24,920 nucleotides of DNA from NCBI GenBank assembly GCA_964389705.1, contig CAYMEO010000038.1:1-24920 (forward strand), in the 5' to 3' direction. Numbering within the stretch: position 1 is the stretch's first letter; each line of letters begins with the position of its first letter. Positions 7,913 to 16,493 of this stretch are shown here, piece by piece. This DNA comes from PSLL01 sp964389705 (GTDB taxonomy: Bacteria > Desulfobacterota_D > UBA1144 > Nemesobacterales > CSP1-2). Under the pieces are notes generated by a model. That model did not search any database and was not told where the DNA came from. It was given only the letters and a program-made list of their open reading frames with translations. A program made the position numbers and the translations under genes.

Positions 7913-9250
7913 TTGAAAGGAGCAACAATAAAGGCACATCCTCCCATGTCAAAACAGACTGCTAAGATAAGGTCAAGGGTAAAGAGGGACTCAAAGCAAA
8001 AAAATGATAAATCTACTCAAGAATCATACAATGAATACGAAATTAATGATATTCTCGAAGATGAGGACATTTTTATACCTATTGAGATTGAAGATAAAAT
8101 TATATCTGATATAGTCGAACCCGACTTTAGTCTTACAGAACCTCAAAAGGACGAACCAGGAGAAGAAAAAAAATGGACTGCAGACGAAGAGTTCAGGCTC
8201 CTTCAGGTTTACTTCAGAGAAATGGGAACCGAGCCTCTCCTTACCCCTAAAGAGGAGATAGAGGTATCGGCAAAGATAAAGAAGTGCGAGGCAAAGGCAA
8301 GGGAGAGAAAGAAAATCCTTGAACAGGTGCTTAATAAAAAATTAGGCGAGTGCCTTGATGATATGGTAGTCGAACTTAGCGGAATCTCTAAAAGAAGAAT
8401 AGAAAGGGGAGTAAAACTGTTTAACAGGAGAAGACTACCAAAGAGGATGAACCTTAAATGGAGAGTTACACCGAATTGTGTTAATAGGTCTATTAATCTT
8501 ACAATAGCCTCTCTCAAAAGAGCACGAGAATTTAAGGAGAGGTTTGTAAAGGCGAACCTAAGATTGGTAGTGAGTATAGCCAAAAGATACATGGGCAGGG
8601 GTCTTCCACTGCCAGACCTAATTCAGGAAGGGAATGTGGGTCTTATGAGGGCAGTAGAGAGATTCGACCACACAAAGGGATACAAGTTCTCTACATATGC
8701 ATCATGGTGGATACACCAGGCAATATCACGTGCACTTTTGGATCAGACAAGGACAATAAGGGTACCGGTGTATGTATTAGAGCAGGCAAGCAAGGTGCAT
8801 AGGATAAGTTCAATGCTACACAAGGAGACTGGGAGAAAGCCGCTTCCAGAGGAGATATCACAGAAATCTGGTATATCCGTTGAAGGAGTAAAACGGATCC
8901 TAGAGTCAACAAGCGATGTAGTCCATCTTGATTCACCGATACTTGATGGGGAGAAGGCTACGCTTCTAGACTTTATACCAGACGAAGGCTCTCCCACCCC
9001 TGATTCGGCAGTAGCAAGGGCAACCCTTAATGAGAAGATAAAAGAAGCCCTTTGTAATCTTACTGAAAGAGAAGAGCGTATACTCAAAATGAGGTTTGGG
9101 ATAGGCTATGAAGCTACTTATACGCTTGATGAAATAGGAAAGTATTTCAGTCTCACTCGTGAGCGGATAAGACAGATTGAAAAAAGGGCACTTGAGAAGC
9201 TTGAGGATTCAGAGATCGGTGGGATGCTAAAGAGCTTTCTTGAGGCCTAA
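7913..9250 (+). CDS. RpoD/RpoS-class sigma-70 factor
   Basis: This 445-residue sigma factor directs RNA polymerase to promoters. Regions 1.2 (about 92-125), 2 (210-285), 3 (290-365) and 4 (375-440) are all present. Region 2.4 has STYASWWIHQAIS, where the glutamine that reads the -10 element in E. coli RpoD (Q437) is kept and the neighbouring arginine (R436) is histidine. Region 4.2 has TRERIRQIEKRALEKL, the primary-sigma form. The N-terminal 90 residues are acidic and unlike region 1.1, and the 1.2-2.1 linker (125-210) is short, so it could be either the housekeeping factor or a group 2 paralogue. The start is TTG at 7913, seven bases after a perfect AGGAGG; an ATG at 7946 lacks such a site. 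It lies between proA and recN with gaps of 22 and 23 bases. Confidence 0.88.
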   Translation: MKGATIKAHPPMSKQTAKIRSRVKRDSKQKNDKSTQESYNEYEINDILEDEDIFIPIEIEDKIISDIVEPDFSLTEPQKDEPGEEKKWTADEEFRLLQVYFREMGTEPLLTPKEEIEVSAKIKKCEAKARERKKILEQVLNKKLGECLDDMVVELSGISKRRIERGVKLFNRRRLPKRMNLKWRVTPNCVNRSINLTIASLKRAREFKERFVKANLRLVVSIAKRYMGRGLPLPDLIQEGNVGLMRAVERFDHTKGYKFSTYASWWIHQAISRALLDQTRTIRVPVYVLEQASKVHRISSMLHKETGRKPLPEEISQKSGISVEGVKRILESTSDVVHLDSPILDGEKATLLDFIPDEGSPTPDSAVARATLNEKIKEALCNLTEREERILKMRFGIGYEATYTLDEIGKYFSLTRERIRQIEKRALEKLEDSEIGGMLKSFLEA

Positions 9251-9273
9251 ATAAATTACTAAATTGCAATTGA

Positions 9274-10929
9274 ATGCTTCTTGAACTCACTCTGAAGAAC
9301 TTCACCATTATAGATGAGCTTTCCGTTAGTTTCAGTGAAGGGCTAAATGTTCTTACAGGGGAAACGGGAGCAGGAAAGTCAATTATTGTTGATGCAATAA
9401 ATCTCATACTAGGCGAAAAAGCCTCAGCAGACATTGTAAGATCGGATAAAGATGAGGCTCAAATTGAAGCCCTCTTTGACATCAAAGGAAACACAGGCCT
9501 AAAGGAGAGGCTTTTTTCATTTGGATTTGAGGCTAAAGGAGATGAGCTTTTAATCAAGCGTGTCATCTCCCGTGCGGGAAGAAGCCGGCTGTTTATAAAT
9601 GGGAGCATAGCCACATTTCTTATACTTGAGCAAATCGTAGATGGTCTCATTGATATATTCAGTCAGCATAACCATCAAACACTCCTAAAAGAAGAAAACC
9701 ACCTTAAAGTGCTCGATGAATTCGGTGGTCTAAAGAGCCTCTCCCAAAGGGTCTCCGAAATTTATCGGGACTCAACCGAGATTAAAAGAGAGATCGAGGA
9801 GATAGAGAGAAACCTAAGAAACCGGATTGAAAGAGAGGATTTCTTAAGGTTCCAGCTAAGAGAAATAGATGAGGCAAAGCTTCTGCCGGATGAGGAAGAA
9901 AAACTCGAAGAGGAGAGGAGGAAACTCGCGAATGCTGAAAGGCTATATTCCACAGCGCAGGAGGCTTATGAGACCCTCTATGAGGGTGAAAGGGCTGTTT
10001 TCGACATTCTGAAGATGGTTCGTAACCGAATTGAAGAGACGGCAAAGATTGATATTACCTTAGTAGAGGTGGCTAAATCAATTGAGAAGGGGATTGTCGA
10101 GATTCAGGACGCGGCATTCACGCTTAGGGATTACGCCTCGGATGTGAGATTTGATCCCGATAGACTAAGTTCAATAGACAATAGACTCGAAGAGATAAGA
10201 AGGCTTAAGAGAAAATACGGCAGGACAATTACGGAAGTCATGGAAAAGAAAAAACAGATAGAAGAAGAACTTGGGAAAATATCCATTCATGAAGAGAGAA
10301 TAGAAACGCTCAAGGAAAACCTCAATCGCCTTGAGTCTGATCTACGAGTTTTTGTCCGTGAACTCTCACAAAAAAGACGCGAGGTAGCAGAGAAACTCAT
10401 TTTAGCAGTTGAAAAGGAATTAGGCGGAGTCGGAATGAAGAATGGAAAGTTCACCGTAGAGTTTGAAGAGAAAGCAATCTCCGCAAGTGGATGCGAAAAG
10501 GTCTCTTTCCTTTTTTCCGCAAATCCCGATGAAAAGCCAAAGCCTCTTATAAAGGTTGCCTCAGGTGGCGAGCTTTCTCGGATAATGCTCGTTCTCAAAG
10601 AGACCCTTGCAAGGGTAGAAGGGAGTTCAGTTCTCATATTTGATGAGGCCGACTCTGGAATCGGCGGAGCCATTGCCGAAACAGTCGGCCGAAAGATAAA
10701 AAACCTCTCAAAGAAGCATCAGGTAATCTGTATTACGCACCTCCCACAGGTCGCTAAGTTCGCCGATACGCACTTTAGAGTTACAAAGACATTTAAAGAT
10801 GACAAAACCAAGGTTCAAGTTAAACCCTTAAATGCAGATGAGCGGGTTGAAGAGCTTGGGCGCATGATTGGCGGACTCAAGATTACGGAGAAAACCCTAG
10901 AAGCGGCACGCGAAATGCTACAGAATTAA
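9274..10929 (+). CDS. recN: DNA repair ATPase RecN
   Basis: RecN is an SMC-like ATPase that binds DNA ends and promotes recombinational repair of double-strand breaks. At 551 residues it is full length. It has a Walker A motif GETGAGKS (29-36), a long charged coiled-coil region broken near the middle (about 150-370), the ABC signature SGGELS (430-435), Walker B VLIFDE (453-458) and SGIGG just after. The family normally has DEVDSGIGG; here it is DEADSGIGG. No clear ribosome-binding site precedes the ATG, which lies 23 bases after the sigma-factor stop. The start matches the family's MLLEL opening, so I keep it. It ends only 11 bases from the convergent arginine decarboxylase gene, and I see no T-run terminator between them. 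Confidence 0.96.
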   Translation: MLLELTLKNFTIIDELSVSFSEGLNVLTGETGAGKSIIVDAINLILGEKASADIVRSDKDEAQIEALFDIKGNTGLKERLFSFGFEAKGDELLIKRVISRAGRSRLFINGSIATFLILEQIVDGLIDIFSQHNHQTLLKEENHLKVLDEFGGLKSLSQRVSEIYRDSTEIKREIEEIERNLRNRIEREDFLRFQLREIDEAKLLPDEEEKLEEERRKLANAERLYSTAQEAYETLYEGERAVFDILKMVRNRIEETAKIDITLVEVAKSIEKGIVEIQDAAFTLRDYASDVRFDPDRLSSIDNRLEEIRRLKRKYGRTITEVMEKKKQIEEELGKISIHEERIETLKENLNRLESDLRVFVRELSQKRREVAEKLILAVEKELGGVGMKNGKFTVEFEEKAISASGCEKVSFLFSANPDEKPKPLIKVASGGELSRIMLVLKETLARVEGSSVLIFDEADSGIGGAIAETVGRKIKNLSKKHQVICITHLPQVAKFADTHFRVTKTFKDDKTKVQVKPLNADERVEELGRMIGGLKITEKTLEAAREMLQN

Positions 10930-10940
10930 TCAGATTATTA

Positions 10941-11486
10941 TTAGGTGACAAACACTACAGCCGCAATCACGGTGCTCCAAAGGCCGTTTTTATCTCCGAT
11001 AGCAGACTGCGTGACGTTCATTGTCCTTACAGTATGTCCACTGATTTTCCAAACGTCCTTCTGCTCATCGTAGCTTTTGTCGGGATCAAATTCAACGCCG
11101 AGAATCGTAGCAAGCATATCCGCAGCTAAATCTTCAGCATATTCTCCGGCAACACTGTCCGTCTGACCAAAGCCATGATGTTCGGAGAGATACCCATAGT
11201 GAGTGGATTTCTTAGGAATAGCGATACCTACTGACGCAGCAATAAGGCGATGCGGCTCGTTCGTTACATTTTCGCTCATTACAACGTACACGACCTGTCC
11301 TGGCTTAAGACGGCTTAGCCCCACAGAGCGTGGCACAAGTTTGCAACCCGGCGGGAATATGCTTGAAACCTTGACCAGATTAAACTCTGCAATCTTTGCG
11401 TCACGAAGTGCCATCTCAAAGCTCGTAAGTTTTTCCTTATGTTTTCCAACACCTTTTGTCACAAAAGCATATTTCGGTACCAACAA
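10941..11486 (-). CDS. pdaD: Pyruvoyl-dependent arginine decarboxylase
   Basis: This enzyme converts arginine to agmatine, the first step of one polyamine route. The 181-residue proenzyme is expected to cleave itself between S41 and S42 in KVSSIFPPGC, generating a beta chain and an alpha chain whose Ser42 becomes the pyruvoyl cofactor. The rest follows the family: SVGIAIP, the GYLSEHHGFGQT segment and the AEDLAADMLATILG helix. The start is a TTG at 11486 (or the next TTG, 11483) five bases after GGAGGAG. The family was described in archaea and occurs in some bacteria, where it replaces the PLP-dependent SpeA. No speB, aguA or speE gene is next to it. A minus-strand promoter lies just upstream. 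Confidence 0.93.
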   Translation of the reverse strand: MLVPKYAFVTKGVGKHKEKLTSFEMALRDAKIAEFNLVKVSSIFPPGCKLVPRSVGLSRLKPGQVVYVVMSENVTNEPHRLIAASVGIAIPKKSTHYGYLSEHHGFGQTDSVAGEYAEDLAADMLATILGVEFDPDKSYDEQKDVWKISGHTVRTMNVTQSAIGDKNGLWSTVIAAVVFVT

Positions 11487-11512
11487 TTTTTCTCCTCCAT
11501 TTGGTTGAATTT

Positions 11513-11539
11513 TTTATACTAATTATATAGTCTTGTCAA
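11513..11539 (-). promoter_or_regulatory. Promoter of the arginine decarboxylase gene
   Basis: On the minus strand a perfect TTGACA (11539-11534) is followed, 15 bp later, by TATAAA (11518-11513). The predicted start of transcription lies about 20 bases before the TTG start codon. Confidence 0.55.
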
Positions 11540-11652
11540 ATTTAATTCTCTACACCACAGATCTATAGAGCAAAAGGTAAAGCTCGGTCAGTATAGTTAA
11601 AAATGTTTATATTCCTACGCTTAGGGAACTTAAAAGGATTGTCTAAAGCATT

Positions 11653-11729
11653 TGGTGGAGATGAGGGGAATCGAACCCCTGACCTCTGCCGTGCGAAAGC
11701 AGCGCTCTCCCAAGCTGAGCTACATCCCC
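11653..11729 (-). tRNA. tRNA-Ala(CGC)
   Basis: The minus strand folds as a complete cloverleaf. The acceptor stem GGGGATG pairs with CATCTCC and includes the G3:U70 pair that marks alanine tRNAs. The anticodon stem CTGCT/GGCAG encloses the loop TTCGCAC, giving anticodon CGC. The T-arm contains GGTTCGATTCC. A discriminator A is followed by an encoded CCA. Confidence 0.95.
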
Positions 11730-11751
11730 ACACCGTTTTTTATCATATCTC

Positions 11752-11766
11752 ACGATTTATAATCGT
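11752..11766. repeat. Inverted repeat upstream of tRNA-Ala
   Basis: ACGATT at 11752-11757 and AATCGT at 11761-11766 are perfect inverted arms around TAT. It lies 22 bases upstream of the tRNA-Ala 5' end, and no T-run follows. Its role is unknown. Confidence 0.3.
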
Positions 11767-11865
11767 ACTAAATCCCATCTTCTAATAAAGCTAGAAGCAT
11801 ATGGATTCAAATAGCAGATTTCTCTACGAAGTTCTGGATTTTTATAACATAATTTAGCGTAGCCT

Positions 11866-12132
11866 TCAAGTACATGACTCTATCTCTCTTAAGCGAGGTC
11901 CACATAAATAAGTAGAGGATTTTCCTAACCATTTAGAGGCCTTAACTGCACGGTTGAATGCCCAACGCTCTAGCTTTGAAATCTCTTCTCTCATCGTTGT
12001 AGAAATTGGAAAGAGCCACGATCCTAGGAGCCCTACCATCCTCTCAACACGCCCTTCTTCCCAAGATAAGAGATACAGTATTGGATATCTTGCAGTGATG
12101 AATCTTTTTATTACTTCGCTGGGAAATGACAT
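11866..12132 (-). pseudogene. Probable remnant of a Ycf46-like AAA ATPase N-terminus
   Basis: An 88-codon frame starts MSFPSEVIKRFITARYPILY and continues LLSWEEGRVERMV. The pattern of a helix, then (T/S)ARYP(I/L)(I/L)Y(L), then (S/T)WEE.R, is how Ycf46-like AAA ATPases begin. After about residue 42 the resemblance stops, and no Walker A or B motif follows before the stop. There is no ribosome-binding site. Another frame just downstream (about 11877-11757, minus strand) is open for about 40 codons without a usable start codon, which could be a further decayed piece. I read this as a gene remnant after leuA. It could also be a short real orphan gene or chance; confidence is low. The 479 bases from 11731 to 12209 hold nothing else except the inverted repeat. 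Confidence 0.4.
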
Positions 12133-12209
12133 ATTCGCTTGGTAGGGACAATTAGCTTAGCTGAAATGTCCTGCCACATCCATATCTTCATGAATTGCCA
12201 CTACTGACT

Positions 12210-13757
12210 TTAAACTACTCCAGAAGAGGTTCGCCTTGGATGTTCCTTTCTCCAGCGGAGTTTATTAAGCGCGTTTACAAACGCCTTAGCGCTTGCAACT
12301 ATTATATCTGTACTTGCACCCTGCCCCTGTGCAACTATTCCATTTTCCTCAATCCTCACTGTCACCTCTCCTTGAGCATCTGTGCCTCCAGTGATTGCAG
12401 CCACAACGTAGCTCTCAAGATTTGGGGTTACCCCCGTAGCTTTGGATATCGCTTTATATGCGGCATCCACTGGGCCGTCGCCATATTCAGACACCGTCAC
12501 CTCTTCACCGTCTATCAAAAGCTTTATCGTTGCAACAGGACGCATATCAGTGCCGCTCGAAAAATTTGCAGATATAATCCTGTAGAAGTCAGATGAACGA
12601 ATAAACTCCTCACTGATTAGTGCCTCTATATCCTCATCAAATACGTACTTCTTTTTATCGGCTAAATCCTTAAACCTTCGAAACGCACGCTGAAAATCAT
12701 TTTCGTTAAGAAAGTATCCAAACTCCTCAAGCCGTTTCCGAAACGCATGCCTGCCCGAGTGCTTTCCGAGGATTATCTTATTCGATGGAATTCCCACTTC
12801 TTCTGGTTTCATAATCTCATAGGTGATTCTCTCTTTGAGAACCCCATCCTGATGTATTCCGGCCTCATGGGCAAATGCATTTGCACCGACTATCGCCTTA
12901 TTCGGCTGGACATTTACTCCGGTCACATGAGACACAAGCCTGCTTGTAGGATAAATCTGCTCCGTAATAATCCTGGTTTTATAAGGATTACGGTCATTTC
13001 GTACCTTAAGCGCCATAACGATCTCTTCGAGAGAGGCATTTCCAGCCCTCTCTCCAAGGCCATTAATGGTGCACTCAACCTGCCTTGCCCCCTCCCTTAT
13101 CGCAGCAATAGAATTTGCAACGGCAAGCCCTAGATCATTGTGGCAGTGAACGCTCAAAGTAACCTTATCAACAAGGTCAGGCACCCTATCCCTCAACGTC
13201 CTTATTATATATGCAAATTCCTCAGGCACAGTGTATCCAACCGTATCAGGAATATTAATTGTAGTAGCCCCAGCTTTAACAGCTATATCTACGGCACGGC
13301 ACAGATAATCGAGGTCTGTCCGTGTTGCATCTTCACAGGAAAATTCTACATTTTCCGTGTACTTCTTTGCGTGTTTTACGGCCGTGACAATGGTCTCCAA
13401 TACCTCGTCTCTACTTTTGCCAAGTTTATATTTTAGATGAATATCAGATGTAGCAATAAACGTATGAATCCTAGGGCTTGCAGCCTTCTTTATTGCCTCC
13501 CAACCCCTATCTATATCGGCAATATTAGCTCTACAAAGCGCAGCTATCTCACAACCCTTTATTTCTTCTGCAATAAGCTTTACAGATTGAAAATCCCCTT
13601 CTGAAGAGGCAGGAAAGCCCGCTTCTATAATGTCCACCCCTAATTTTTCGAGTTGATAAGCCACCTTAATCTTTTCCTCTACAGTCATGCCACACCCAGG
13701 TGCCTGCTCTCCATCCCTCAGAGTCGTATCAAATATCTTCACTATATCACTGCTCAT
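12210..13757 (-). CDS. leuA: 2-isopropylmalate synthase
   Basis: LeuA condenses acetyl-CoA with 2-oxoisovalerate, the committed step of leucine synthesis. It has 515 residues, normal for the long form. The catalytic TIM barrel begins with FDTTLRDGEQAPG (9-21), the metal-binding H204-X-H206 lies in SVHCHNDLG, and GLGERAGNAS follows. The barrel ends near 280; a linker and the regulatory LeuA dimer domain (about 385-505) follow, so leucine feedback inhibition is likely. Homocitrate and citramalate synthases are related, but the full similarity and the regulatory domain favour LeuA. The ATG at 13757 has GGAGGCG upstream. A strong promoter precedes it, no attenuator is visible in the short leader, and no leuBCD or ilv genes adjoin it. 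Confidence 0.95.
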   Translation of the reverse strand: MSSDIVKIFDTTLRDGEQAPGCGMTVEEKIKVAYQLEKLGVDIIEAGFPASSEGDFQSVKLIAEEIKGCEIAALCRANIADIDRGWEAIKKAASPRIHTFIATSDIHLKYKLGKSRDEVLETIVTAVKHAKKYTENVEFSCEDATRTDLDYLCRAVDIAVKAGATTINIPDTVGYTVPEEFAYIIRTLRDRVPDLVDKVTLSVHCHNDLGLAVANSIAAIREGARQVECTINGLGERAGNASLEEIVMALKVRNDRNPYKTRIITEQIYPTSRLVSHVTGVNVQPNKAIVGANAFAHEAGIHQDGVLKERITYEIMKPEEVGIPSNKIILGKHSGRHAFRKRLEEFGYFLNENDFQRAFRRFKDLADKKKYVFDEDIEALISEEFIRSSDFYRIISANFSSGTDMRPVATIKLLIDGEEVTVSEYGDGPVDAAYKAISKATGVTPNLESYVVAAITGGTDAQGEVTVRIEENGIVAQGQGASTDIIVASAKAFVNALNKLRWRKEHPRRTSSGVV

Positions 13758-13792
13758 TTAATTAATCGCCTCCGTTTTAAAAACGTCCTAAA

Positions 13793-13821
13793 ATTTTAAG
13801 ATTTATAGGTAAGTTTGTCAA
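13793..13821 (-). promoter_or_regulatory. Promoter of leuA
   Basis: On the minus strand a perfect TTGACA (13821-13816) and TAAAAT (13798-13793) are 17 bp apart. The leader would be only about 30 bases long, too short for a leucine attenuator or T-box. Confidence 0.7.
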
Positions 13822-13960
13822 TTCTTAGGGTAAAAAATAACTCAAAGAAGGTGTCTATTTTTAAGGCCATGTGCTCAAAGCTTAAGCAAATCATGTGATT
13901 CCCTTAATCAAATGGAACCCATAAAGACTAACTTACTTAGGATAATTAAAACGGTACGCT

Positions 13961-13984
13961 GTTTGCAAACCAGATTATATCTGG
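13961..13984. promoter_or_regulatory. Two abutting palindromes before the Anbu locus
   Basis: GTTTGCAAAC (13961-13970) is a perfect 10-base palindrome. It shares its last base with CCAGAT-TAT-ATCTGG (13970-13984), a perfect 6+3+6 inverted repeat. They end 24 bases before the first ATG of the ATP-grasp gene, a usual place for a repressor operator. I could not identify a convincing -35/-10 pair for this operon. Confidence 0.45.
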
Positions 13985-14008
13985 ACTGCTAAACGCAAAA
14001 AGATAAAG

Positions 14009-15430
14009 ATGAAATTCAATCATTATGAAACCGAGGATTTTTATGATGAAATGTTTGATAAAAGTCATCGGCCACGCCGATGCTACGGGCTACTCAAAGA
14101 GTGGATTGAAAAACTAGAAACCGGAGAGTTGATGCGAAGACAGCATGCCGCTGAACGGGCGCTCCTATCGATGGGAATTACCTTTAACGTCTATAAGCAG
14201 GACGGCACCGAACACATATTCCCCTTTGATGTCATTCCGAGAATTATTGATGCCTCAGAGTGGGATCAAATTGAACATGGACTTAGACAGAGAATCTACG
14301 CCTTAAATCTCTTCATCGATGATATCTATCATGAGCAAAAAATTATCAAAGACGGCATTATACCCAGAGAGCTAATTGAGTCGTGTAGGAGCTTTTTAAG
14401 GCCCTTTATGGGATTAAAGCCGCCAAAAGGCATCTGGTGCCACATTACAGGAACGGATTTAATACGTAACAAAGACGGAAACTTTTATGTATTAGAGGAC
14501 AATCTCAGATGCCCTTCAGGGGTTGCGTATGTCTTGGAAAATCGGGAAATCATGAAGCGAACCTTTCCAGAGATTTTTGGAGAGTTGGGCATCAGACCAG
14601 TATATGATTATCCGATTCGATTACTCGAAATGCTGCAATATGTATCAAACGTGCAGAGTCCGACGGTCGTTTTGCTCACCCCCGGTATTTATAACTCCGC
14701 ATACTTTGAACATTCCTTTCTGGCGCAACAAATGGGGATTGAATTGGTCGAAGGCGGCGATTTATTTGTTAAAGACGGACATGTTGAGATGCGAACTACA
14801 AAAGGACCGAAAAGGGTTGATGTGATCTACCGCCGTATTAATGACGACTTTTTGGATCCGCTCCCTTTTCGTCACGATTCTCTAATTGGAGTGCCAGGCA
14901 TATTTGAGGCCTATAAAAAGGGGCGATTATCTTTAGTGAATGCCCCGGGCACAGGGGTAGCTGACGACAAGGTTATCTATGCCTATGTCCCCGCAATTAT
15001 CAAGTATTATCTCAATGAGGATATTATCATCCCCAACATCCCTACATATGTCTGCTGGAAAGAAAAGGAGAAGCAATATGTTCTTGAACATATTGATGAG
15101 CTAGTCGTAAAGGAGGCAAATGAAGCAGGAGGATACGGAATGTTAATTGGCCCTCATTCCACCAAGTCTGAGCAGGAGGAGTTCAAAAGGCGAATCGAAG
15201 CAAATCCCAGAAATTATATAGCCCAGCCGACAATCAGCTTCTCCAGGGTTCCTACAATCATAGATGACCACTTTGAAGGAAGACACGTTGATTTAAGACC
15301 CTATATTCTCTATGGTGAGAGCATATACGTAATGCCGGGCGGATTGGCAAGGGTTGCCCTGCGAAAGGGCTCGCTAGTTGTAAACTCGTCTCAAGGCGGC
15401 GGAAGCAAGGATACATGGATATTGCGTTAG
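14009..15430 (+). CDS. Circularly permuted ATP-grasp protein (Anbu locus)
   Basis: This 473-residue protein belongs to the circularly permuted ATP-grasp family (DUF404/DUF407 type), predicted to form amide or peptide bonds using ATP. Family features seen include the ending FDVIPRII of the N-terminal part (about 73-80), a helical segment with LNLFIDDIYH, GIWCHITGTDLI, the acidic VLEDNLRCPSGV segment (about 160-171), and KEANEAGGYGM with ISFSRVPTI towards the end. Length is usual for the family. It is the first gene of a four-gene run. Its ribosome-binding site is weak. Arginine codons are 17 CGN out of 33 by hand count, unlike tyrS downstream. Similar genes in other bacteria sit with alpha-E and transglutaminase genes. 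The substrate is unknown. Confidence 0.9.
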   Translation: MKFNHYETEDFYDEMFDKSHRPRRCYGLLKEWIEKLETGELMRRQHAAERALLSMGITFNVYKQDGTEHIFPFDVIPRIIDASEWDQIEHGLRQRIYALNLFIDDIYHEQKIIKDGIIPRELIESCRSFLRPFMGLKPPKGIWCHITGTDLIRNKDGNFYVLEDNLRCPSGVAYVLENREIMKRTFPEIFGELGIRPVYDYPIRLLEMLQYVSNVQSPTVVLLTPGIYNSAYFEHSFLAQQMGIELVEGGDLFVKDGHVEMRTTKGPKRVDVIYRRINDDFLDPLPFRHDSLIGVPGIFEAYKKGRLSLVNAPGTGVADDKVIYAYVPAIIKYYLNEDIIIPNIPTYVCWKEKEKQYVLEHIDELVVKEANEAGGYGMLIGPHSTKSEQEEFKRRIEANPRNYIAQPTISFSRVPTIIDDHFEGRHVDLRPYILYGESIYVMPGGLARVALRKGSLVVNSSQGGGSKDTWILR

Positions 15431-15501
15431 ATGGAATTTGGAAATGGCCGTCTGATCGGTTCTAAGCTGCTGCTTCTATAATAGTTGGGATAAGAAACAA
15501 T

Positions 15502-16479
15502 ATGTTAAGCCGAGTTGCTGATTCGATTTATTGGCTGAATCGCTATATTGAGAGGGCAGAAAACTATGCCCGTTTCATTGATGTAAATCTCAATCTAACC
15601 CTTGATTTGCCCCCGGATCTGACCGAGCAGTGGAAACCTTTGGTTATAACTACCGGCGATTATCAATTGTTTGAGGAACGCTATGGAGAACCAACAAAGG
15701 AAAATGTAATCCAATTTTTGACCTTTGATGTAGGGAACTCAAATTCTATCCTCTCGTGTCTGTATAAAGCCAGAGAGAATGCCAGAACGGTTAGGGAGAT
15801 TATTTCAACCGAAATGTGGGAGCAGATAAATGAGTTTTATCTAAAGGTCCGGGATGCTGTATCCCATAGAGTATGGACAATGGAAAAACTGACGGATTTC
15901 TTCAAGGAAATCAAGATGTGCAGCTATCTCTTTGCCGGTATAATGGATGCTACTATATCTCATACTGAAGGATGGCATTTCGGGCGGATGGGAAGGTTCT
16001 TAGAGCGTGCAGATAAGACTACGCGGATTCTTGATGTGAAATACTTCATTTTACTTCCGGATGTCAGCAGCGTTGATACGTCACTCGATCTCCTGCAATG
16101 GCTAGCTGTATTAAAGTCGGCCAGCGCATTTGAGATGTATCGTAAGAGTTATGGAAGAATTAGGCCCTACCATATTGCGCAATTCCTTATATTAGACCGG
16201 GAATTCCCCCGAGCCATACACCACTCACTTATTCAAGCTGAGCAATCACTACACTCTATATCCGGCACCGAAATCTGGATATTTAAGAACTTAGCAGAAA
16301 GGAAATTAGGACTATTACGGTCGGATTTAGATTATACCGATATAAACGATATATTTCCCTCGGGTTTACATGAATACCTGGATAATATACAATTGAAGCT
16401 AAATGAGGTTGGTGATGCAATCTACGAAACCTTTTTCGATTCACGTCCATTAACCAGGTCATCTGATAATCCGCAATGA
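15502..16479 (+). CDS. Alpha-E domain protein (Anbu locus)
   Basis: This 325-residue, largely helical protein belongs to the alpha-E (DUF403) family. It starts with the diagnostic MLSRVADSIYWLNRYIERAE and carries the internal motifs EIISTEMWEQIN (about 107-118), HFGRMGRFLERADKTTRILD (about 165-184) and FLILDREFPRAIHHSL. The family has no established activity. It is found next to circularly permuted ATP-grasp and transglutaminase genes and is thought to act with them in a peptide-modifying pathway. It follows the ATP-grasp gene by 71 bases and precedes the Anbu gene by 14 bases, so it is most likely co-transcribed with both. I see no signal peptide or membrane segment. Confidence 0.9.
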   Translation: MLSRVADSIYWLNRYIERAENYARFIDVNLNLTLDLPPDLTEQWKPLVITTGDYQLFEERYGEPTKENVIQFLTFDVGNSNSILSCLYKARENARTVREIISTEMWEQINEFYLKVRDAVSHRVWTMEKLTDFFKEIKMCSYLFAGIMDATISHTEGWHFGRMGRFLERADKTTRILDVKYFILLPDVSSVDTSLDLLQWLAVLKSASAFEMYRKSYGRIRPYHIAQFLILDREFPRAIHHSLIQAEQSLHSISGTEIWIFKNLAERKLGLLRSDLDYTDINDIFPSGLHEYLDNIQLKLNEVGDAIYETFFDSRPLTRSSDNPQ

Positions 16480-16493
16480 TTAAGGAATAGAAA

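Noticed and set aside
10930..10940. Possible terminator between recN and the arginine decarboxylase gene
   Set aside because: The only symmetry is a very short TAATC/GATTA pair with a one-base gap and no T-run.
11603..11785. Plus-strand open frame of 60 codons containing NRTPDLCRAKAALS
   Set aside because: It is the antisense of tRNA-Ala(CGC); this peptide pattern is a known false gene call over tRNAs.
12195..13436. Three plus-strand open frames of 98 to 133 codons
   Set aside because: All are antisense to leuA, whose product is conserved over its full length.
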